A stretch of 56,710 nt of DNA from JBDRNO01 sp043811005 (GTDB taxonomy: Bacteria; Bacteroidota; Bacteroidia; NORP154): assembly GCA_043811005.1 (NCBI GenBank), contig JBDRNO010000169.1:1-56710 (forward strand), read 5' to 3'. Shown piece after piece: positions 50,390 through 56,710 of the stretch. The translations under genes were made by a program, and so were the position numbers. The notes beneath the pieces are model-generated. The model was not told the origin of the DNA. It saw only the letters and a list, made by a program, of their open reading frames with translations, and ran no database searches. The first letter of the stretch is position 1; each line of letters begins with the position of its first letter.

Positions 50390-51304
50390 CTACATAAAAG
50401 CAGGGCATGGAACTGCTTTTGGTCCAATAAAAGGCCTGATGCCTATAATTATCTCGTGTGTGTTAGAACTGTAATTTTTTAACTGAGACAATGTAAAGTC
50501 ATAAGCATAGCCAATTTCTAAAATATTACCTATATTAAAACCCACTAATCCTGCAATGGCATCAGTTTTCCTGTAGGAAATACCCACCCAGAACTTATTC
50601 ATCCAATCATATTTCAGGTTTATATCAACTGAAACGGGATATAGGATTGCAAGCTTAACATGGGCAGAGGGTATGATAGATCCCCTTTTTGTTTTTATTC
50701 TATACCCGGCTGTTACAAAATAATGATTATTGAGCTTATTGTTGGTCCCGATGAGTTTCATTGGCAATATTTGGTGGACAGATATTCCGGTAAAATAATT
50801 ATCTGAATATAGCCATAATCCGGCACTTGCGTCCGGGGTGAAAGTATTTACGGATTGCACTGCCGGGTCATCAGGTTTTGGCACCATCATTGCTTCCCCG
50901 TCAATTTTATATTGTAAAACACCGCCAGAGAAACCCAATGATACTTTTAGCTTACGGGTGATCTTCACATGATAGGAATATGAGAGATACGCGCCCATTT
51001 TGCTGAAAGGACCGGTTTGATCGTGAATTATATATCCCCCTATACCTTCATGATTTTCTGTCTGAAGTTTTTTTCTATTTTTCAAAGGGGCATTGATGCT
51101 CAGGAACATTGTTTGGGGCGCAGCTTCAAATCCAATCCATTGGGTCCTGTACCCGATCTTAGTATCTATGTATCCTTTGCTGCCACCAACAGCAGGATTT
51201 AAAAGATAATTGTTGAATATGTATTGAGTGTAATGGGGGGACTGTTGTGCGAAACAGCTTACTCCGTGAGATAATACAATTAAAAAAACAATATGTCTTT
51301 TCAT
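50390..51304 (-). CDS. PorP/SprF family type IX secretion system membrane protein
   Basis: This 304-residue protein starts with a signal peptide (HIVFLIVLSHGVSCFAQQ) and the family hallmark SPHYTQYIFNNYLLNPAVGG, followed by YRTQWIGFEAAPQT and alternating outer-membrane beta-strands. PorP/SprF proteins work with T9SS and are needed for secretion or surface attachment of partners such as SprB. Their genes often neighbour a type B-CTD cargo; here the next gene upstream on the same strand (51499-52995) is such a cargo with SprB repeats, so the two may form a pair. Low-complexity repeats separate them. Confidence 0.93.
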   Translation of the reverse strand: MKRHIVFLIVLSHGVSCFAQQSPHYTQYIFNNYLLNPAVGGSKGYIDTKIGYRTQWIGFEAAPQTMFLSINAPLKNRKKLQTENHEGIGGYIIHDQTGPFSKMGAYLSYSYHVKITRKLKVSLGFSGGVLQYKIDGEAMMVPKPDDPAVQSVNTFTPDASAGLWLYSDNYFTGISVHQILPMKLIGTNNKLNNHYFVTAGYRIKTKRGSIIPSAHVKLAILYPVSVDINLKYDWMNKFWVGISYRKTDAIAGLVGFNIGNILEIGYAYDFTLSQLKNYSSNTHEIIIGIRPFIGPKAVPCPAFM

Positions 51305-51415
51305 TGATCTAATTTATACAATTTAGTACAAGCACTCAGTCAGTAGTCGCCAGTAGGCAGTCTCCAGTCGGCAATTGACAATGACAATAACTATGACAAT
51401 GATTAATGACACCCA

Positions 51416-51478
51416 GCATCCATGCAATCATGCAATCATGCATCCATGCAATCATGCAATCATGCAATCATGCATACA
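51416..51478. repeat. ATGCAATC tandem repeat, second tract
   Basis: About seven units of CATGCAAT/CATGCATC; the same unit as the tract at 10532-10586. It lies between PorP/SprF and the SprB-repeat protein. Confidence 0.88.
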
Positions 51479-51498
51479 TACAAACCAACATCCAGTTT

Positions 51499-52995
51499 TT
51501 ACCTAACAATAGTCACCGAACCAGCGAATGTTTTATCAGCGCTCTTAACTGTTATCACATAATAATACACTGCTGCGGGCAGGTCTATTCCCATTGATCT
51601 GCCATCCCATTCCTGTATGTATTCAACTGAACTGAAAACCAGTTCACCCCACCGGTTATATACCTTTATTTCACAGCCGGGATAATCCGAAATGTTCATT
51701 ATCTCCCAGGTATCATTTATGTCATCACCATTAGGTGTGAATGTATTGTACGGGAATATTTCGCATTCCTCTTTAGTAATGATAACATCATCAGCAGCAA
51801 TACAACCGTCATTATCTGTTATGGTTATGGTATAGGTACCTTCTGACAAGTCTGTTGCAAGTGCTGTAGTTTGTCCGGAAGGTCTCCAAAGATAAGTGTA
51901 AGGGGCTGTTCCGTTTGAAATACTTACGGTTGCCGTTCCGGTATTAGCATTACCGCACTGTACATCTGTTACATCAATGTTGCCGGTTAACGGGTTTTGT
52001 TCAGCAGGTGTAAAAGAACCGGTAGCTGTACATCCTTTGTTATCAGTAATTGTAACCGTATAGGTTGTACCAATACATAATCCTACAGCTAATTGACTGT
52101 TGCCGGCATTATTATCCCATGAGTAAGTATAAGGTGAAGTGCCTCCTGATGGGCTAACAGAAGCTGTGCCATCACACACTCCGTTACATGTTGCATTAGT
52201 GCCTGTAATAATTGTTGTTAAAACAGAAGGTTCAGAGATAATAATACTTATAGTAGTGTCACAATCGTTGGCGTCAGTAACGGTAATATCATAAGTGCCG
52301 GCACATAGCCCGGTTGCAGTAGCTGAAGTGCCGCCACCTGGAGACCACAAATAAGTATAGGGAGTGGTGCCTCCTGAAGGGCTAACAGTTGCATCTCCAT
52401 CGCAATAGGCGTTGCATGATACATTGGCGCTTGAGGTTATGGAAGCGGTTAACAGAGGGGGTTCAGTGATGGTAACAGTTGCAGTTGTATAGCAAGTACC
52501 CATGGTAACTAAAACAGTATAAAAGCCTGGACAAAGTCCGGTAGCGATTTTGGAAGTTTGTGAACTATCGTCATCCCATAGATAAGTAGGCATTGGAAGA
52601 GATGGATTTGCCTCAGCTTGTCCATCGCAAGCACCATTGCATGAGATATTGGTAGGTGAGATGGTAGCGGTTAAAAGCGAATCTTCAATAATGGGGATGC
52701 TTATTATTGTATCACAGCCGCTGGTATCGGTAACGGTAACATTAAAAGTGTCTGCACAAAGCCCGGTAGCAAAATTGGCGGTTTGCGATTGTGGATCATC
52801 CCAGAGAAATGAATAATTACCTGCCCCCCCTGATGTATCAATAAAAGCCTGACCATCGCAGTCTCCGTAACATGTGACTTGTTGGGTTTGTATAAAGTTA
52901 ATAATTATTGGAGGAACACATTGGGCAAATGCCGTAAAGGGAAAGGCAAGACAGATAAATATGAGGATATTTGTATGAAAATATGACTTTTTCAT
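51499..52995 (-). CDS. T9SS type B surface protein with five SprB repeats
   Basis: About 498 residues. A signal peptide (FHTNILIFICLAFPFTAFAQ), five SprB repeats (VTCYGDCDGQAFIDTSGG, ISCNGACDGQAE, VSCNAYCDGDATVSPSGG and so on) and a CHU_C domain (NTFTPNGDDINDTWEI, IKVYNRWGELVF, EWDGR, GSVTIVR). It is a small relative of the giant proteins above and probable partner of the PorP/SprF gene 194 bases downstream. The start may be ATG 52995 or 53004; the former leaves MKKSYFH, typical of a signal peptide n-region. Confidence 0.93.
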   Translation of the reverse strand: MKKSYFHTNILIFICLAFPFTAFAQCVPPIIINFIQTQQVTCYGDCDGQAFIDTSGGAGNYSFLWDDPQSQTANFATGLCADTFNVTVTDTSGCDTIISIPIIEDSLLTATISPTNISCNGACDGQAEANPSLPMPTYLWDDDSSQTSKIATGLCPGFYTVLVTMGTCYTTATVTITEPPLLTASITSSANVSCNAYCDGDATVSPSGGTTPYTYLWSPGGGTSATATGLCAGTYDITVTDANDCDTTISIIISEPSVLTTIITGTNATCNGVCDGTASVSPSGGTSPYTYSWDNNAGNSQLAVGLCIGTTYTVTITDNKGCTATGSFTPAEQNPLTGNIDVTDVQCGNANTGTATVSISNGTAPYTYLWRPSGQTTALATDLSEGTYTITITDNDGCIAADDVIITKEECEIFPYNTFTPNGDDINDTWEIMNISDYPGCEIKVYNRWGELVFSSVEYIQEWDGRSMGIDLPAAVYYYVITVKSADKTFAGSVTIVR

Positions 52996-53189
52996 CCGGA
53001 TCATCTGATATAATCAGGGTGTAAAATTAATAAATGCTAAAGATAATGATATTTTTGGTTAAATATAGCTAAATAATGAACAGTCAAATCCAAAAAATTC
53101 ATATTTTTACAGTGTGGAATAACTTAGTTTTTAGGCGAATACCCTGATGATTATCATAAGAATGGCAGAGTTCCCACAGAACGGTTTAG

Positions 53190-53381
53190 ATGTATTACAA
53201 GATAAGAAATAGAAAAATGACTAAAATTATTGAAAAGCCAGAAGATGTTATAAAATACCCTTATATTTTAGAATTGCTCGGATTACCGGAAAAACACCAG
53301 TATTCAGAGTCAAAGTTGGAACAGGAAATACAAAAGGAAGCTGCTTACCTGAAATTAACAATGTCAAAAAAACAAAACTGA
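53190..53381 (+). pseudogene. Remnant of a DUF1016 (YhcG-like) gene
   Basis: KIIEKPEDVIKYPYILELLG then LPEKHQYSESKLEQEI matches the junction between the N-terminal domain and the nuclease of DUF1016 proteins. The frame then diverges (QKEAAYLKLTMSKKQN) and stops before any nuclease motif. Both ends of the gene are missing. It lies just before the TPR gene, two bases from its start, so an accidental short product is possible. Confidence 0.7.
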
Positions 53382-53383
53382 TA

Positions 53384-54487
53384 ATGAAAAAGACCTTTTT
53401 AATTTTATTCTTTTCAGCAGCAATATCATGCCAGGTGTTTGCCCAGGACCAGCAATACCAGGTAGATACTGTATATGCTGAACTTGATACTGTAGATCAG
53501 AGAGCCGAAAGATTTTACAATAAAGGAATTAGTAAATTTCAGAAGGGGGCATACAGCCCGGCATTGGCTGATTTTAGTGAGGCGATTGCCCTTAGACCCG
53601 ATTTTGATAAAGCATATTATAACCGTGGTAGCGTTAAGTATGAGCTAAAAGATTATCACGGGGCGATCAGTGATTTTGATAAAGCGATTGAGCTTATTTC
53701 GCCATCCGGTTTGCCTGCTGAGACTTCATCCCAGGTGGGCAAGGCATATTTTAGCCGGGGACTCGCCAAATATGCCCTGGATGATAAAAAGGACGCCCTT
53801 ATTGATTATACCAGTGCAATTTCCAAAGATCCTAAACATGCCAAGGCATACTATTACAGGGGCGGGATTAAATTTGAAATGGCAGATTACCAGGGAGCTG
53901 TTAAGGATTTTACCATGGCTATTAAGCTAAAACCGGATTATGCTTATGCATATAATGACAGGGGTAGCGCTAAAAAGCTGCTGGAAGATGATAAAGGCGC
54001 TTTGGCAGATTATGAAAATGCAATACAAATTGACCCAAAGCTTGCTCTTGCCTATAACAATCTCGCCAGTATTAAAAAGAAACTTGGCGATCATAAAGGG
54101 GCATTATTGGATTATAGCCTGGCTATCAAGATCAATCCCGATTATTATATCGCATATAATAACAGGGGAAGTGTGAAATTTGAAATGGGAGATTTCAACG
54201 GAGCAATTGATGACTTTAACCAGGCAATAAAGATCAATTCAGAATATGCTTATGCATATAATAACAGGGGTACTGCAAAACATAAACTAAAAGATTATAA
54301 TGGTGCTGTACTGGACTATAACCAGGCAATACAAATCAATCGAAGATATGGGTATGCCTATCTGAACCGAGGTATTGCCAGGGAAATGCTAAGGGAAAAA
54401 AAGGATGCCTGCAGGGATTGGCAGAAAGCAAGCGACCTTGGGATTAATAGTGCAGAAACCTATATTAAAAAGGAATGTATGGATTAA
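53384..54487 (+). CDS. Exported TPR-repeat protein
   Basis: This 367-residue protein has a signal peptide (TFLILFFSAAISCQVFAQ) and about eight consecutive TPR units of AYNNRGSVKFEMGDFNGAID then DFNQAIKIN type. The terminal AREMLREKKDACRDWQKASD is typical of SEL1/TPR ends in Bacteroidota. It probably mediates protein-protein contacts in the periplasm. It precedes, in the same orientation, the PorE-like gene after a 195-base gap with its own repeats, so cotranscription is not certain. Confidence 0.92.
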   Translation: MKKTFLILFFSAAISCQVFAQDQQYQVDTVYAELDTVDQRAERFYNKGISKFQKGAYSPALADFSEAIALRPDFDKAYYNRGSVKYELKDYHGAISDFDKAIELISPSGLPAETSSQVGKAYFSRGLAKYALDDKKDALIDYTSAISKDPKHAKAYYYRGGIKFEMADYQGAVKDFTMAIKLKPDYAYAYNDRGSAKKLLEDDKGALADYENAIQIDPKLALAYNNLASIKKKLGDHKGALLDYSLAIKINPDYYIAYNNRGSVKFEMGDFNGAIDDFNQAIKINSEYAYAYNNRGTAKHKLKDYNGAVLDYNQAIQINRRYGYAYLNRGIAREMLREKKDACRDWQKASDLGINSAETYIKKECMD

Positions 54488-54552
54488 TAACTTATTTTAT
54501 TTTTTATACAAGTTTAAAAATAAAACCATTTACATCGGGATATTAATCTTGC

Positions 54553-54560
54553 TAAATTTG
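54553..54560 (+). promoter_or_regulatory. Candidate -7 box for the PorE-like gene (TAAATTTG)
   Basis: TAAATTTG matches TAnnTTTG ~120 bases before the ATG; only a weak TTTAC lies at the expected -33 position. Confidence 0.35.
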
Positions 54561-54572
54561 ATTCAAGTCGAC

Positions 54573-54590
54573 ATCCGATAGGTATCGGAT
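54573..54590. repeat. 18-bp near-palindrome ATCCGATAGGTATCGGAT
   Basis: Differs from the perfect palindrome at 44107-44124 only at the centre; followed by CAACTGCTTACTGTCAACTG low-complexity units. Confidence 0.85.
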
Positions 54591-54682
54591 TGACAGAAGG
54601 CAGCAAGCAATTTGTTTTTTTTGCCAACTGCTTACTGTCAACTGTCAACTTGTCTATTAATATCAACAAAATTATCGACAAT

Positions 54683-56710
54683 ATGAAAACCATTATAATT
54701 ATTCAAAAACTTATTATTCCTTATTGCTTGTTATTTACAGCATACAGTTTCGCTCAAAACGTTGAATTTGAGAAGAAACAATTTAAAGATGTAAAAAAAC
54801 TGTACAAGGAAGCTGCAAAGGAACTTAAAACCGGGGATGAGTTCTATGAAGCCAACAGATTTACTACAGCTCTTGGTCACTACAAGAAAGCAAATAAATT
54901 CAATCCCGATAACGCCTTCCTGAACTTCAAAATAGGTAAGTGTTACCTGCAAACAGTCGACAGGGTCATGTCAATAGGGTTTTTGGAAAAGGCGTACAAT
55001 CTGGACCCTGATGTAGATAAGGAAATACATTATTTGCTCGGCCAGGGATACCAGCTAAACTACCAGTGGGACAATGCCATTGATGCATATAAAAAATATA
55101 AAAGCAACATGGGAATAGAGGATATGAAATTCCGTAACCAGAGAATGGAGGATTTGCTAAAAAAAATTGAAGAGTGTAAGGTTGGAAAGGAATTAGTCAA
55201 AAATCCGGTAAGAGTGTTTATTGACAACCTTGGTGGATATCTCAACTCGCCCTACCCTGAATACAGTCCGTTGATCTCAGCAGATGAGTCGGTGTTGATA
55301 TTTACATCAAGAAGGAACAATACCACGGGAGGTGGCTTGGATGATGGTTCTGATTTCCGGTATTTTGAAGATGTATATATCTCTTACAATATGGAAGGTA
55401 AATGGTCAGCCCCGTTAAATATAGGCCCTCCGATCAATACCGATGAGCACGATGCAACTGTTGGCATATCACCTGACGGGCAAAATTTGTTCGTCTATAA
55501 ATTTAAACAAAATGACGGTGGGGATATATATGTATGCGAGCTAAAAGGGGATACGTGGTCAAAGCCAAAACAATTAGGAAAAAACATCAATACAGATTAC
55601 CATGAATCTACAGCCAGCTTTTCTTACGATGGCAGGACAATGTATTTTGTGAGCGATAAACCCGAAGGCGGATTAGGCGGCAGGGATATTTATATGACCA
55701 TGCTGCTCATGCCTGACGCTAAGGCGGGAAAGAAGAAAAGGTGGAGTGAATCCGTTAATCTTGGTCCAATTATCAATACTCAATATGATGAAGAAGGTGT
55801 TTTTATGCATCCGGATGGGAAGACATTGTACTTCAGCTCTAAGGGGCATAATACAATGGGAGGATATGACATTTTCAAATCGGTCCGTCAGCTGACGGAT
55901 GGCAAATGGTCTGTACCGGAAAATATGGGGTTTCCGATCAATACCCCGGATGATGATGTCTTTTTTGTTTTATCAGCCAGTGGTAAACATGGATATTACG
56001 CTTCGGTGAAAAATGACGGCTTTGGAGAGAAGGATTTATATAAGATCACTTTTTTAGGCCCGGAAAAGCAGGTAGTGCTCAACACCGAAGACAACCTTTT
56101 GGCGAGCCTGGCAAACCCGGTTAGTGAAACGGTGATTGAAGCGGTAATTGATATACAAACAGTTGCATTGACTATTTTAAAAGGAACCGTTACAGATGCC
56201 ATCACCCAAGAACCCGTTGAAGCCGATATAGAATTGGTTGACAACGAAAAGAGTAATGTCATTGCAGATTTTATATCAAATGCTAAAACAGGAAAATACC
56301 TTGTTTCACTTCCTGCCGGCAAGGATTATGGCATAGCTGTTAAGGCGGAAGATTACCTGTTCCATTCGGAAAATTTTAACATACCTGCATCAGCCGGGTA
56401 TAATGAAGTTACTAAAGATATTGAGCTTAAAAAGGTTGCTGTCGGCATTAAGATCATTCTGAAAAATATATTCTTTGATTTTGATGAAGCCACCCTCAAA
56501 ATAGAGTCAACTGTTGAATTAGAACGGCTAACAAAACTTTTAAATGATGTGCCATCACTAAAGATCGAGATATCCGGGCATACTGATAATAAGGGGTCAG
56601 ATGATTATAACCTGAAGCTATCAGGAAGAAGAGCCCAAACAGTTGTAGATTACCTGATCAATAAGGGAATAAATACCAGTAGGTTGGTTTCCAAGGGTTA
56701 TGGAGAATCC
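54683..56710 (+). CDS. PorE-like TPR/PD40/OmpA protein, 3' truncated by the window
   Basis: The frame is open from ATG 54683 to the end (676 codons). A signal peptide (LIIPYCLLFTAYSFAQ) is followed by TPR units (~30-170). Then come PD40 propeller repeats (YSPLISADESVLIFTSRRN, HDATVGISPDGQNLFVYK, EGVFMHPDGKTLYFSSKGHN), a carboxypeptidase-regulatory-like domain (~510-570, TILKGTVTDAITQEPVEADI) and an OmpA C-terminal domain (FFDFDEATLKIES, ISGHTDNKGSDDYNLKLSGR) that would bind peptidoglycan. This order is that of PorE, a T9SS-associated periplasmic protein of Porphyromonas, so a role in anchoring the secretion machine is plausible. A 14-bp palindrome in frame adds VRQLT to the third propeller region. 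The last residues are outside the window. Confidence 0.88.
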   Translation, partial: MKTIIIIQKLIIPYCLLFTAYSFAQNVEFEKKQFKDVKKLYKEAAKELKTGDEFYEANRFTTALGHYKKANKFNPDNAFLNFKIGKCYLQTVDRVMSIGFLEKAYNLDPDVDKEIHYLLGQGYQLNYQWDNAIDAYKKYKSNMGIEDMKFRNQRMEDLLKKIEECKVGKELVKNPVRVFIDNLGGYLNSPYPEYSPLISADESVLIFTSRRNNTTGGGLDDGSDFRYFEDVYISYNMEGKWSAPLNIGPPINTDEHDATVGISPDGQNLFVYKFKQNDGGDIYVCELKGDTWSKPKQLGKNINTDYHESTASFSYDGRTMYFVSDKPEGGLGGRDIYMTMLLMPDAKAGKKKRWSESVNLGPIINTQYDEEGVFMHPDGKTLYFSSKGHNTMGGYDIFKSVRQLTDGKWSVPENMGFPINTPDDDVFFVLSASGKHGYYASVKNDGFGEKDLYKITFLGPEKQVVLNTEDNLLASLANPVSETVIEAVIDIQTVALTILKGTVTDAITQEPVEADIELVDNEKSNVIADFISNAKTGKYLVSLPAGKDYGIAVKAEDYLFHSENFNIPASAGYNEVTKDIELKKVAVGIKIILKNIFFDFDEATLKIESTVELERLTKLLNDVPSLKIEISGHTDNKGSDDYNLKLSGRRAQTVVDYLINKGINTSRLVSKGYGES
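55885..55898. repeat. CCGTCAGCTGACGG palindrome in frame inside the PorE-like gene
   Basis: Encodes most of VRQLTD between FDIFKS and DGKWSVPENMG, where PD40 repeats usually run IYKS(x)1-3DGKWSxPxNLG. Identical to the intergenic copy at 1918-1931. Confidence 0.9.

Overview
The window looks like a chromosomal segment of a Bacteroidota (Bacteroidetes) bacterium. The evidence is many very large secreted proteins ending in type IX secretion system (T9SS) sorting domains of both kinds (gliding-motility/CHU_C-like type B and Por-like type A), a PorP/SprF homologue, a PorE-like TPR/PD40/OmpA protein, a zinc-less type B L31, an alternative GlmU-like enzyme, and promoters of the TTTG-N19-TAnnTTTG kind. 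The DNA is AT-rich, and no tRNA, rRNA, phage, plasmid or CRISPR locus was recognised.

Layout. 1-6.4 kb: the tail of a T9SS surface protein, an ApbE flavin transferase facing a small NqrM-like membrane protein, a PagL-like lipid A deacylase, a frameshifted surface-protein remnant, MazG, and a carboxypeptidase-regulatory-like exported protein. 6.6-12.3 kb: Lon protease, then a decayed zone (DUF6263-like, MDR reductase and other remnants, plus IS-end-like repeats), the GlmU-like enzyme and rpmE2. 12.6-36.7 kb: a minus-strand block of five giant adhesin-like proteins built from PKD, SprB, CUB, IgGFc-binding-like and propeller-like repeats. It is interrupted by a truncated DUF1016 gene and a DUF488-DUF488-(dual OB-like) cluster that looks broken. 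36.8-48 kb: a secreted TldD-like metallopeptidase with a TldE-like catalytically degenerate neighbour, then mtaB, lgt, a TPR membrane protein and a prolyl oligopeptidase. 48-56.7 kb: a hydrolase remnant, a one-gene cassette bounded by 16-bp inverted repeats that encodes a seven-repeat secreted protein, PorP/SprF, another SprB-repeat protein, a DUF1016 remnant, a TPR protein, and a PorE-like protein running off the end.

The surface proteins, PorP/SprF and the PorE-like protein fit one theme: export and cell-surface attachment of adhesins by T9SS.

The most unusual property is the density of short palindromic repeats that also lie in frame inside protein-coding genes. A 33-nt family with 15-3-15 architecture contributes 11 codons to the sorting-domain regions of two proteins. 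CCGYCAGCTGRCGG lies in mazG and in the PorE-like gene. Three TGTGTC...GACACA palindromes lie in one DUF1016 gene. Two palindromes lie in the signal-peptide region of a giant CUB/SprB protein, and one probable element lies in apbE. Longer elements with 31-nt inverted arms occur three times between genes, two of them with other palindromes nested inside. Together these suggest a proliferating set of palindromic elements that tolerate, or are selected for, in-frame residence, comparable in concept to Rickettsia palindromic elements.
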